Source: Mesorhabditis belari (lineage: Eukaryota > Nematoda > Chromadorea > Rhabditida > Rhabditidae). Taken from it: a stretch of DNA of 64,000 nt. This document shows, piece after piece, positions 46,901 to 58,200 of this stretch. The notes beneath the pieces are model-generated. The model was not told the DNA's origin. It was given only the letters and a program-made list of their open reading frames with translations, and did not search any database. Both the position numbers and the translations under genes were made by a program. The stretch is taken from NCBI GenBank assembly GCA_958450365.1, contig CAUEEP010000740.1:3165501-3229500 (forward strand), given 5' to 3'. The first letter of the stretch is position 1. Every line of letters begins with the position of its first letter.

Positions 46901-49900
46901 AGCAAATCTTCCCCATGAAAACTGGCGGCTCTTTTCGTCTTTCTTCCATAAACACTCAATTGTAGTCGAAGGCGCTCAATCTGAAGATGATTTCATCTCA
47001 AAAATGCTTCTTTTGCTAACTTGTGTATGTGTGAGAAGAAGTGAACTTTGTGCAGCCATAAGATCAAGTTCGACTCGACTCAATTCACACGATTTTGTAT
47101 GTATCGAGGAACGAAGCTCGCTTAACTGAAGGGAGAAATCGATGAGAAGATCCCTTTAATCAAACCTTTCTAACCATTCCCATCGAAAATGAATAAAGTG
47201 CATCATAGGAAGGTAACAATGAGATTTTCCTCTTTAAAGTTGGCTCTTCTATGTGACAATCTGAAAATGGAGATGTTTTGAAGCACAATATAGTGCGTGC
47301 GTCACTCACAACTAATTCACAACTTTCTAAAGGACATCTATTTTAGAAAACTACCGTAATCGAAAAGGTTACAGTCAAAAATAGGACAAATAAAATCACT
47401 CAAAAACTTCACTTTGTAAACATTTTTGAGTCAAGCGGAGATTCTCTCGCTGAACCCTTTCGACTTGTTCGACCATCGATCGAAATGATGATTGTTCGGT
47501 GGATTGAAGGCGATGAGACTGAAATCAGAAATATGTTTAGAAATTTATGGAGACAATATCAAAGACATCTATCCAAAATCAAAAACAAAAACGAACAGCC
47601 TGGTGTTGCACGGCAATCTCAGCTCGACTCGTCTGCAATTTTGTCTCGAATTGCCGCAAACGTTCCTCAATCTGAATTTCTTCTTTATTACATATTATTG
47701 GGTTGGTGAATTGAAAACTGCCGGACTTTGAACTAAAATTTATTCAACATAAAACCATGAATTCATTCGAAATAATTTCCATTATTATTGACGACTTCTG
47801 TCCATTTTACTGGCAATTTGCGGATTCCTCTTTCGTGGTAGGATTTTGGTTTTGAATCGAAAAACTTTCAAAGCCAATTTTTGACTGCTTCTTCCGAATC
47901 AAAGTTCTCCCGTGTTCTCCCGCAAGCTCATTACTCATGATCCGGATAAATAGTAATGAGAAGGGGCAAGGTCCGGGCTGTATGGGGAATGCGCCAAAAG
48001 TTCCCAAACAAGGCTATTTATTTTAGAGCGAGTCAGTGTGAGACTCAAAAATGGAGGACTGGAGATGTCCCAGTTTGAGCACTTTCTTCAAAAGAAACCC
48101 ATTTTGGTGTCAATGGAAAAGTTGTAGAGAATCAAAAATTAGGCTTATAGCCAAATTTCCAAAAAGATACACTTAGTAGTTTCGCTTAAAATGCAAGTTT
48201 TGTGAGAATTCGTAAATTTGGCATTTCTTCAAAACCAGTTTTTGAATCGTTCTGAAAATTTGGATATAAGCTTGATTTTTGATTCTCTACAACTTTTCCA
48301 TTGGCACCAAAATGAGTTACTTTTGAAGAAAGCGCTCAAACTGTCACATACGACAATAGCCGGCAGTTTTCAATTCACCAACCCAATATGTTTCTAAAGC
48401 GTTGATTACCTTTGACAAATGAAGAGAATGATTACGTGTGAATCGTTCGGATAAACTCAATCTTTCAATGTTCTCATCGAATTGACATTTTTTACGGTAG
48501 CTCTCAATCTAAAAGATTGGATTCTGATTAAAGTGTGTTTATCACAAATAATGCGCTTTTTAAAATGTGTCAGCTTTGAAATATTACCGTAATCTTGCCT
48601 TTAGTTTGATCTAATCTATCTAATTTTTGTATCTTTCGATAAACGGATTAGCAGAGAGGATCCCAGTCTAATTCTGATTCATGTATTTGATTCAAATTCT
48701 CACCTCTCGCTCAGTTTCTCCCAATTCAGCTTGAAGGCGGCTAAACAGAGAAGATTTCTCCCGCAACTGCTCAACCAATCGTTCATTCCTTGTCTAGAAT
48801 TGGTACTTATAGGTGAATCAATATTGGGTTTTGGGTTTTACCCCTTTGCATAAACAAAAATTTGCAAGATCAGATTTTCTTGTATCTTGTTGGGTTTTAC
48901 CCCACGTAAAACTGAATTTTACTCTCTTTATATGCAAATTTGAGACTTGTCAGTTTCATCTCCATCTTTCCACCTTCAATTCTTGAACTTCAGCTCCAAA
49001 ATTGTCCCTTTCATGTCTCAATCTTGTCTCTCGATCAACGCGAAGCATTGCATCTGAAAAATCTATTACTATTCAAAAAAAAAGCATTTCCCAACCTTGC
49101 TCAAATTTATCTTTTTCGTAAACGGCTGTGAGAAAAGATGTGGATCTAAAGCTTTCTTTTATCCAGTTGAATATCTTTCAATACTTTCTATTATTATTTT
49201 TCATTGTCGCATTTTCCTCTTCGCTTTCTTCGTTTGCAAAACGAGCCGATTGACGATTCTAGAAAAGGGTTATATGATGATTTCGTATTGGAACCGTATT
49301 AGATCAAAATAGGAACCGTATTGGAACCGTATTGGAACCGTATGGGAACCATATTAGATCAATCAAGGTACCGTATTGGAACCGTATCATCATTTCCCCA
49401 ATTTCCGACCTTTACTCTTTGCCTTTGTCTTTCGTCTCTTCCAACTTCTGAAAAGCAAGATTTAGCAAGATTAAATTTTTTTTTTCCAAACCTTCATTAT
49501 CTCGACTGCTTTTCCTTTTTCGTCGAGTCACAACACGAGGCATCAACAAGTCACTCACTAAAGTTTAAATTTGCAAAAACTCCTTATTGGTATCGAAAGT
49601 TGGATTTGTCCTTATTGATAAGTTTTTACCGGTTTTGAGCTATTTTTTGAACTACAGGGTGACACTACGAATTATGGTGACACCTCTTTTGGAAAAGTTG
49701 CTGGCAAATGCCTGATTTATTACCAAAGTGTCAAGTGTTATATAGAAAAATAAAGCCCTTCATTTTGGTATCATTTATCTACAAAGAACTTCCCTATTTG
49801 AATTATACAACTCATTTTACAAGCTCTCGAATGAGCTCAAGTCGGTCTCTCTCCGACGATCTGCCATTTTTGACGCTTTTTGACACACAATATTTCATCT

Positions 49901-52443
49901 AGAAAGAGGTTTCTTCAATCAAACTTGTAATATTTTACTTTAAAAGTCCCATTCAACAAGAATAGAACGCTAGAGAAGCTTATACAGCAAGATCTTCTTG
50001 TCAAATGGATATTCGAAAAAGCAGAAAGCTTTGAAAGCTCTCTTTTTTGCGGATTTTCCAAATGAACCCAGAAACCAACCTCAATTTTGGCTATGAAAGT
50101 TTGACAAAAGAGTTTGCTGTTATTCCTATTGCTGATATTAAATGTTATTTTCTTACGAAATAAATATCGAAAAAACTTTTTGTTAAAAATGGCAGATCGC
50201 TGGAGAGAGACCGACTTGAGCCCATTCGAGAGCTTGTAAAATGAGTTGTATAATTCAAATAGGGAAGTTCTTTGTAGATAAATGAAGGGCTTTATTTTTC
50301 TATATAACACTTGGGACTTTGGTAATAAGTCAGGCATTTGCCAGCAACTTTTCCAAAAAAAGGTGTCGTGATAATTCGCGGTCACCCTGTAGTTCAAAAA
50401 ACAGCTCAAAACCGGTAAAAACTTATCAATAAGGACAAATCAAGTGATTTGCTTGAAGCTGATCTTTTATTACCTGAATTGATCACTTCTTTTCTCTTCT
50501 TTAGCCCGAAAAACTCGAAAAACGATGACCGAGAGGAAGCTAAAGAAAAAGATTTTTGTAACTCTACCTAAAACAGACTCATATTTTCGGATGGATCTCT
50601 ACTCGAAGCACTCGATGGAGATGTACATTCAGAAATGGATAAATCTCTTCGTCGAAGCGTCGATCTTCGCGGTTGAGACGATGTTGATGATAAAGGCTGA
50701 AAGCCGGGTTTTTTTTAACTAAACCGATAAAATCGAATGACTTCATCAAAAGCTGTATCCTCGACATCGCTGTCTGTCATCTCGGGTTGAACCAAAGGCG
50801 GTTTACGCTAGAAAATTGTTATATTGAATCAGAATTTTTGTTGATACAAAGTGATTTTGATGGCCATTTGAGGGGATTTCATAGGAGAAATCGGTGGATA
50901 TCGAAGAGGCAGTCAATGGGTCCTATTTTGATGAATATTAGGATTATTTCTTGCCGATAAACCTTTCTCGGCGGTGTGCTGAGTCTTTCTCTTGCGCCGA
51001 CTCTCACTTCGGGTTGGCGTCTCATTTTGGGGAGAGTGATTCCGCGAGAATCGAGAATAGTTGACATCCGTTGGATCATATTCTGTAAGGTTACTGTAGG
51101 TTGATCACACAAATTTTCTCTTTTGTTAGCACTAAAATTACACAGAAAATTAAAACTAAAGCTTGAAAAGCCATTCAATTCTTAGTTAGTTGTTTGCTTA
51201 AAGATCTCGTCAAAGTCTTGTTACCATTCGTGGCGGTGGCAAAGTGAGTCTTGTCTTCAATCGTCGATTCTCTTTCCGCAATGTCCCGATTTCGTCAACC
51301 AAACTGCAGAGAACACCTGAAATTTTCTGGATCCAAATGAACTGTTGTGGCTTTAAAACTGAGAATCGGTTGCGGATCTTGCGGCACTTCACTATTACTT
51401 TCATCGTTTCGTTCGATCGTTTGATTATTTCTAAGAAAATCGATATTACGGTAAAAGTTCTGTCTTTTAAAACCTATTTCTCGATTCTCCATCTTGAATT
51501 GATTGAGAAATTTGCTCGAGCTCTCGCATAAATTCCTCCTCTTCGGACTCGTATCTGAAGTTATCGGTCAAGTTTAGTGAAAAATAGACAAATCCCAGAT
51601 AAATTGAGTATTTCAGTATTACTTTTTGACTTTTTCTACCGTAATCCATTTTATTCAACACAAAGAAAACAGGTTAAAGGGGGGTATTAATCGCGGCCGG
51701 GTGACGATAAAATTTTTTTTACGGCAACCACCTGTTTTTTTATTTTAATATCGCTGATTTTATTATAAAAAGATTAAAAATCACCCGGCTAGAGTGATTT
51801 GATGGGTTTACAAATTTTTGGAGATGCTGCAAGGCTTGGAGGAAAACAAGATCGTCACTCATCAGACACCTCAGCACAGTCTAGATCGATTGAGTTTTAA
51901 TTGCAGATAAATTTAAAAGCAAAATAAAAAGCACAAAAACAATAAAAATAAATTGTTAATCTATAATTCTTCCTCTTGCTCACTTTCATCTTCGCTCAAG
52001 TACAGCAGTTCCTCAAATCGGCTTCCTATCTTATCAATTTCCAGCGCATCTTCACCAGAAGTGACTGGATCTCCTCCACCGTAGGACGTCTTCAACGCTT
52101 TGATTGACACAATTAGATCTTTTTTCCATTTGTGGTCGCTTGTGGTTTTAGTTTTCTCAAATAGGTGCCTTTTAGCTGAGGTGTCTGACGAGTGACGATC
52201 TTGTTTTTCTCTAAGCCTTGCAGTGTCTCCAAAAATTTGTAAACCCATCAAATCACTCTAGCCGGGTGATTTTTAATCTTTTTTATAATAAAATCAGCGA
52301 TATTAAAATAAAAAAACAGGTGGTTGCCGTAAAAAAATTTTATCGTCACCCGGCCGCGATTAATACCCCTCCTTTAATGTAGTTTTATAGTGTTAAGGTC
52401 CTCACCGATTCATCAGTTCGACAAAATGATTCTCTTTCGTCAT
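43923..52443 (-). CDS. Long coiled-coil protein, about 25 exons, 8.5 kb locus
   Basis: Not recognised at family level. Start ATG at 52443 (MTKENHFVELMNR, exon 52443-52406) joins in phase to 51554 onward (YESEEEEFMRELEQISQSIQ). Further minus-strand exons, each with good splice sites and heptad-like Leu/Glu/Gln/Arg content, include those near 51290 (VDEIGTLRKENRRLKTRLTL), 48780 (NERLVEQLREKSSLFSRLQA), 48530, 47660 (IEERLRQFETKLQTSRAEIA), 47100 (LSELRSSIHTKSCELSRVEL), 46980, 46290, 46120 (LVELEERRQKIMEEQRRS), 45960, 45770, 45440 and 44640 (Gly-rich). The C-terminus is proline-rich then basic: PKPEKRSWIERLKHIKK and a stop at 43923. A structural, cytoskeletal or centrosomal role is inferred only from the coiled coil. 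Introns hold four transposon relics. The exon series is incomplete and two genes cannot be excluded. Confidence 0.6.
44361..44452 (-). tRNA. tRNA-like relic or tRNA-derived repeat
   Basis: The minus strand has a canonical A box with paired D stem (GTAGCGCAGTCGGGAGCGC) and, 30 nt on, a B-box-like GGGTTCAACCC. The anticodon stem, T stem and acceptor stem do not pair properly, so this is a decayed tRNA or a tRNA-derived short repeat, not a working gene. It lies in an intron of the coiled-coil gene. Confidence 0.4.
44780..44905. repeat. Irregular ATTGCAA-type tandem repeat
   Basis: Alternating units of ATTGCAATT, GATTGCAACA and TTGTTGCAA; the core TTGCAA is its own complement, so the tract can fold on itself. 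Bounded on both sides by GCATTAG/GCATTAGATTAA sequence. Confidence 0.75.
47698..48386 (-). mobile_element. Internally deleted mariner in an intron of the coiled-coil gene
   Basis: Inverted termini TTGGGTTGGTGAATTGAAAA at both ends, flanked by TA (47696-47697 and 48387-48388). Only the transposase C-terminus remains on the minus strand: LLAHSPYSPDLAPSHYYL, where the third catalytic Asp of the D34D motif is His, then NFDSEEAVKNWL, an in-frame TGA, and KFFDSKPKSYHERGIRKLP. The element is dead, and its centre is occupied by a palindrome. Confidence 0.88.
48067..48346. mobile_element. Palindromic insertion nested in the deleted mariner
   Basis: Left arm GTCCCAGTTTGAGCACTTTC pairs with the right arm ending GCGCTCAAACTGTCAC; the inner portion (AAAAGTTGTAGAGAATCAAA and its complement) is also conserved. 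About 130-bp arms with a short loop. It appears to replace the body of the transposase gene. Confidence 0.8.
49284..49389. repeat. 11-bp minisatellite, unit GGAACCGTATT
   Basis: About seven units, some separated by AGATCAAAAT or AGATCAATCA. One unit (GGAACCATATT) is identical to the unit of the 39752-39954 array. It lies in an intron-like interval of the coiled-coil gene. Confidence 0.85.
49604..50440. mobile_element. 837-bp foldback element with about 270-bp arms
   Basis: Left arm from ATTTGTCCTTATTGATAAGT through CTACAGGGTGACAC and ATGAGCTCAAGTCGGTCTCT; the right arm is the reverse complement, ending ACTTATCAATAAGGACAAAT. A central unpaired segment of about 290 bp (49880-50170) has no recognisable gene. 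A 164-codon minus frame spans the right half but follows the arm sequence and is not supported as a gene. Confidence 0.88.
51675..52376. mobile_element. Foldback element carrying an ORF, in intron 1 of the coiled-coil gene
   Basis: Arms start GGGGTATTAATCGCGGCCGG on the left and end with the reverse complement ATTAATACCCCTCC on the right; both contain AGGTGGTTGCCGTAAAAAAA or its complement and AATCACCCGGCTAGAGTGAT or its complement. Arm length is about 200 bp. The inner part encodes a 95-aa frame listed separately. Unlike the other palindromes here, it has clear coding content. Confidence 0.85.
51961..52248 (-). CDS. Element-borne ORF, 95 aa, acidic C-terminus
   Basis: Begins MGLQIFGDTARLREKQDRHS inside the right arm, continues into the unique centre (HKWKKDLIVSIKALKTSYGG, then LEIDKIGSRFEELLYL) and ends with an acidic SEDESEQEEEL. 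Amphipathic, charged and without simple repeats, it looks like real protein sequence. The first 28 or so codons are mirrored in the left arm (51806-51880), where they have diverged. No family recognised; it could be an element accessory protein or a captured host exon. Confidence 0.45.
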   Translation of the reverse strand: MGLQIFGDTARLREKQDRHSSDTSAKRHLFEKTKTTSDHKWKKDLIVSIKALKTSYGGGDPVTSGEDALEIDKIGSRFEELLYLSEDESEQEEEL

Positions 52444-53412
52444 TGTTGTTAAAATTTAGAAACAGTAGAAATAAATTAGAATAGTTTTTGAAAAAGCATT
52501 CAATGGGAGTGATTGTGGAAAGAATGAAAGAGGGGAGAATAGACAGAGGAGAGGGTGGTGCCAATTGGTGGAAGGGAAGTCGGCGGAAGAAGTGTAATGT
52601 GCGCGAGGTTAGCGGATATTTCATTCAATTCCCCTTTGACTTGACTCAATAACAAAGATCCCATTTCATTATCTGGGGATGAACCACAGAAGATTGTTCC
52701 GTCAAAGGTAACTCCAATATGGGGAAGGCTAGTGATCGTGAGGTACTTTAGTGATAATTTTCAACAGACCCTTATTAGCTAGATGTGCGGAAGTAAAAAT
52801 TCGAACCGGACCGGACAACCCGGAGCTTCAAAAACTAGATTTAGCCGCGTTTAAGCTCCTTGCTTTGAGCTAAAGTTGGCTAAAACATCCCAAAAAAGTT
52901 ACCGTAATCCAACCGTCAGGTACACGAAATTACTGTACTTCGAACGACTTAGATTCTTGAAGATGCCAAATTATGGTAGCTTTTTGAAACCACACCTTTA
53001 ACACTTCAATCATGAGGGAAACAGATTATCCGGGAAAAGCTTTGGATAACCTTGTTCCCGCATGACACTGATCATTAGCCTAATCGTACGCTTTATTGTA
53101 ATTTACACGCCAATCCATAATCCGTAATCCTCCTCTTATCCCCCTTTTCTATTTAACGAAAATTGAATGCAAGTTTGCCGTTTCGCCGACGATTATACAA
53201 AATTTTTCCACAACGCTCCAAATAACGCTCTTTCTCTAAAGGTGCATGGAAAAGAATTTTCAAAAGTCCTAGGGTTGCTATAAAACTCAGTCTTTCCCTC
53301 ATAACATAGAGGCAAGACTTTTGTGTACCTTTTCTTTTCTTGGTGAAAATTAATTAGAAAGGAGAATTAGAAATACTAAAAATTGGAGAAAATAGTAAAA
53401 ATTCGTTTTTAG
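52444..53412. promoter_or_regulatory. Divergent upstream region between coiled-coil gene and PPP4R2
   Basis: 970 bp separate the two oppositely oriented starts; both promoters should be here, but no specific motif is called. The PPP4R2 start codon follows GTTTTTAG at 53405-53412, a probable spliced-leader acceptor. Confidence 0.4.
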
Positions 53413-54897
53413 ATGTTTCAAGACGCGATTCTTGATTCGGCCAAACGCCGCTCCGGTGTAGATCAACGAGTGCTCGAGTTACTTCGATCAAGCCTCGAAA
53501 ATTTCAAGGAACCTGAAGAGGTTTTTTTGAGTTTTTTCTATTTTACGATTTATCATTCTTTTAGTCACAATTGGTTGATGTGGCTGAATTAGAACCGCGG
53601 CATCACCCGGACCCAAATATTGAACGGTAAGAGTTGAGATATTTTTTCTTCAAAAATAAAGTTTAGGTATTTTCACTGTGTCACTATTTACGGAAAACCT
53701 TGCTTGGAATGGGAACCCGTGCGTCCAGCTTTTCTTTGGAAATTAAAGGTGAATCTAAACTTTTGTTGTGGTTAACGAGTTTTATGATTATATAAATTCA
53801 ATAATTTAGCACGTTTTACGGGAAATGATTCGGGTCGATCACACGTTTTGCGAACAAGAAAATCAGCAACTAAAAGAAAAGGAGGAAAATGAAGAAGAAG
53901 CCAATAAAACGGTAATAATATTTTTTCATTTGCATAGGTAAATAGAACTTTTTTAGGGAAACTGATGGTGTCAAACGCGAGGCGCAAACAAAGAAAATTC
54001 TGCCTAAAATCAAGGCTGATTTTGATGACGAAAAGGTTTACTTGAAAATTAAAATTATTTACTCTTCGCTTTTTTAGGGAGAACTGCGAGTTTTGCATGA
54101 TCTCATCGTTGACACGGCCGCCAAAATGGAAGGCTTTCCATTCACTTTTCAGAGGTAATCTTGCTGTATGTAGTAACATTTTATTTATTTTGTAGACTGT
54201 GTGAACTTCTTGAAGAACCTTCGCGACTATATCGACGGGCCGAAAAGTTTTACCGAGCTGTTGACAAATGCATTAATGTTGTGACTACGGTATGTTTTCT
54301 AGGCTTTTCTGCCTGAGTAAAAACAACTGAATGCTTTTTTAGATCACGTCGGAAGGTGACCGTATAACTGGCATTGAAGAATGGTCGCTTGGTCAAGAGG
54401 ACACAACGAAGATTGAACAAAGATTTTATGGAAAAGTGGTAATTTTCTTTTAAACTATTACAATTCTTTTATTTGTTGCAGGATGAGTTAGATGACGAGA
54501 ATTGGGAACCAACCACAAAGGCACCGGTAAGTAGACTTTTCAAAGATTTTAATGGTAGATGACTTTAGGTCGAAGAAAAACCATTGGACATGAGTAAAAA
54601 GGAGACATTAGTTGAGCGAAAGCAGGTCGGCATCTTTATATTTGAATTTCATAAGAATAATTTTAGGCTGGCGATGATAACACGGAGAATGGAATGGACA
54701 CTAGTACTAGTCAGGTATTTAATATTTTCTGCGATTAGATAACATGCGTTCAGAATGATGACGCTCCAAGTGAAAAGAAGCTCAAGACGGAGGAAAAAAG
54801 TGATCAGGTAGAATTTGGATAGCTTAAACAGAGTGTTAAAAAGAGATTTCAGATTGTGGAGACAAAGACTGAGACAGAAGAAATGGAAGAAGCATGA
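53413..54897 (+). CDS. PPP4R2: Protein phosphatase 4 regulatory subunit 2 (PPP4R2), 13 exons
   Basis: PPP4R2 forms the PP4 holoenzyme with PP4c and an R3 subunit, acting in centrosome maturation and DNA repair. Exons 53413-53520, 53565-53626, 53667-53748, 53810-53911, 53957-54035, 54078-54154, 54196-54289, 54343-54438, 54482-54526, 54569-54625, 54667-54714, 54754-54807, 54853-54897. The family core is clear: KMEGFPFTFQRLCELLEEPS, then YRRAEKFYRAVDKCINVVT, matching PFTIQRLCELL and the following helix in the human protein. The N-terminal HHPDPNIERYFHC is weaker. The C-terminal third is charged and low-complexity, as in the family. Exons 4 and 5 do not join in phase using the best sites (53911 and 53957): one base is missing or extra, so a non-standard acceptor such as at 53981, or a sequence error, is needed. 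Confidence 0.82.
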
Positions 54898-55205
54898 TGA
54901 CCCTATCTACCTCTTACAAATAATGTTAACTGATCAAGTGTGCCTTGGTTAAAACATATTTTTTGTGTATCGATGCTTTAAATATTTTAGAATTTGACTA
55001 CAAGGTTTCGATCGATTGTTCATTATGTGGATCTCATTGTTTGTTAAATTATTTTCTCTAAAGTTTGAACCGAGTTTAACAATTGAGTTTATATTGATAA
55101 AACTTTATATTCTGTGTTTGATTTGCCTACTTTGGTAACTGTACCACATAATGAAAAAAAAGTTGAATGATGCGCAGTAATCCAAACAAATGTGCGTTTT
55201 AGGTA

Positions 55206-58200
55206 ATGTTTATTCTAAGAAAACAAAAGCGAGCCCTCAAACATCTACCAAATGCAAGACGAACTTTCGTATGTTGAAAGTGCGATGTTGGCAATATTTT
55301 CCTTTTTAGGCCAGCGTTCTTACTCAATCTAAATTGGCAACATGCAGTCAAAGTAGCTGTCTTGTTAATCAAAGACGAGGGATTATCTTCAAAATGGGCA
55401 ACGAGACTCCACATCGGGTTACTGGATATTACGTAGCGTGGGTGATCGTTTATCCTTTATTTAACAATTGTCAATTACAGATTTCCGGTGATTCCAGAAG
55501 ACTCTGTGGAAAACAATTCCTTCATGAGGAATATAGCAAAAAACGAAGATTGGCCTCCTTTGGCTACAGCTACCCCTAGAGATATGTTCGTTAAAATTTT
55601 GAAATTTTATTTTTTTTGATGAGTTAGGTACGAAGGTACTGTAAAAATGCTTATGGAATATGGAGCCACGTGTGTGGAACATCTGGAACATTTAGAAGAC
55701 AGTAAGTTGACTCGAAGGAAGCTATTCGAATTTGTATTTAGCGAAAGAAGAAGCAAAAACTTTCGAGAATGTTGTGGATCCACTTTTGACGGAAGAATAT
55801 GAGGTAAATCAATCATGATTAGAGATACATGCTTATTGAATACAGGTTAACTATGCCTTTCAAACGTTGCTTCTAAAAATGCTCACCGACTGGCCGGATT
55901 CGAGTAAATTGTTGTTGAATGCGGATCTACATCATGTAAGCATTATTGATTCGCAAAGTTTCAAACATTACAAACTAGAATATTTAGATTACCGTCATGT
56001 GCGCTCGAGATAACTCAGAAAAGCTGACGAATGCTGCTTTTCAAGATGCTATCAAGGTAAATTTTAAACCTTGATTTAATCTATTACATTATATTGTAGG
56101 AACTTTATGAAAAGAAAGACGGTCTAAACGAATGGCAATTGCGTCTTCTAGAATGGTACATTCTTGAGGTGAATTTTTAATTTTGAAAAAATTTTAATGT
56201 TTTGTAGTTGAAAGCAAGTGGATATGACAAAAAGGACGAAAAGACAAGGAAACTGATGGGCAGTTGGAGTCGATTTATTGATGAATATCGGACTAAATAT
56301 ATGTTGGTTTATTTTTTGTTGCTAATTACGTATTATTTTAGCACCAACGTTATGGCAACAAATGATCAAAACACTTTTGTGGTAACGGATAAAGCTGTTT
56401 TAAAAGATGCTCCCTCACACGTTTTGCAAAATTTGGCGATTAATTCGTAAGTTTTCATCATAAATAATTTTGCATGAGTGAGAAATTTAGGCAAAAATGG
56501 GAAGCAGGTCCTTGGAGAGGTCACATGGCACCAAAGTCACTTTTGCCATTTTTAAAATACTGCAGCGATCGTCAAGTAATTTGTTTTGTTTTTACCGTAC
56601 AAGCTTGACTTTAGTTACGAGCAGGAGCTTGGGAGAAATGGATAAGCAAAGCCTCATTCGAACACGATTTCTACAACAATTCGATTAACATTGAGGAATT
56701 GCGACATAACAAGTAAAATTCGTGTTGCATTTTGTAAAAAAAACTAACTTATAGTGATGGTCTGGCAAAAACTCTCGGGTATGCCTCAGTATCCGAACAC
56801 CGATTGGCGAATAAGATGGCTTCTAGTCCTGATACAGTCCGATCCTTCATTCAAGCGTACGTGCTACTTGTCTTGTTTGACTCACAATTTAATTTTAGCC
56901 TTGAAAGAAGAATACGCCCTGTTTTCATGGATCGCATGGAGGCTTGGAGAGATTTCGCGCAACAAAAACTTTTTATGTCTGGTGATCTTTTGGTGAATAA
57001 TTGGGGAAATTAGTTTTATTTAAAAACAATTTAGCCTCACGACTTATTTTATGTTTGTCCTAAAGAAGCCGAGGCACATTATGAGTAGGTTACATATTTT
57101 TTAAGTACTTGTATTTTTTTTACAGCGTTAACACTCTTAATTTGATGAATCACTTCCCATTCTGGCCAACTTTCAACAATGCCACTACATTGCTTAATCA
57201 GCTATTCAACATTGAGTTTACGGTGAATTTTTTTTTCAAACTTTAACATTGACCTTTTGAATTTAGGATATTACGAATAGTGGGTTAGAGCGAGCACATC
57301 CCGACGCCAAAATATTTTCGGTCAAAGACAATAAAGATGGTGATTTGCAAGTAAATGCGAATATAATACAAATTTTAGGTACTCATTTGGGCCGCCTTTA
57401 CCTCGATCCATATGCTAGAGAAAATAAGCACAGCGGTTGGAACACTCTTCTGGCACGCAGTAAGACTTGAAACAAACTAAAAAAAACGTGTCGATCACTT
57501 TAGCGGCTGCACCTGAACGAGGCCTTGACAAGATTGTCTATTTGATTGGTTCTGTTGTACCACCCGTTCATGATGCTCCATCATTGTTACATTATGAACA
57601 ATTGCAGGACTTTCTCTTTCAGGTTGAAATTTTTATGCGTGCTAAATCATAAGTGTTTTAGTTGGGAAAAGTTGTGCAATTGTTAGTTTCACGATCACCA
57701 TATCGTGATATTTCAATTCCATGGGCCCCATTCTACGCATCTGACTGGGATGCTGCTGATATGTTCCCTGTTTTCTGTCAATTCTTCGTGACAAAACCTG
57801 GACTACTTCAAGCACTCTCATCACCAGATTACGTTTGTTGTTCGGTAATCCTATGTTAATTTGTACCTTTCAGAAAAGTAGCGCTCCTTTGTCCTATGAA
57901 CAAGCCGAGTGTGCATCTTTGGCATTGAGTCGTGGAACGCTTTTCGACACCTACCGAACGCTTTTCTGGGCGGATTTCGACTTGACCTTGTTTGAAATGG
58001 AAGAGCGAAAGTAAGATTTAACTATTTTCTATAGACAATTTGTTTTTAGGCAAAAGTTTTGGTTAGATTTGTATCGGGAGATGCACAAAGAATGTGAGTT
58101 TTTGTACGCTTTATAGAGGGTTAATGTTATTAACCAACAAATTTCAGATTTCCCATGGCGAATGCACCGTAACGATTATCAGCCATGCTCTTTTATGCCG

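Noticed and set aside
47485..47731. Two plus-strand ORFs of 74-79 codons
   Set aside because: They are antisense to well-spliced coiled-coil exons of the minus-strand gene.
49915..50409. 164-codon minus-strand ORF
   Set aside because: It lies mostly in the foldback arm, is very Phe/Lys/Ser rich, and its mirror arm is not open.
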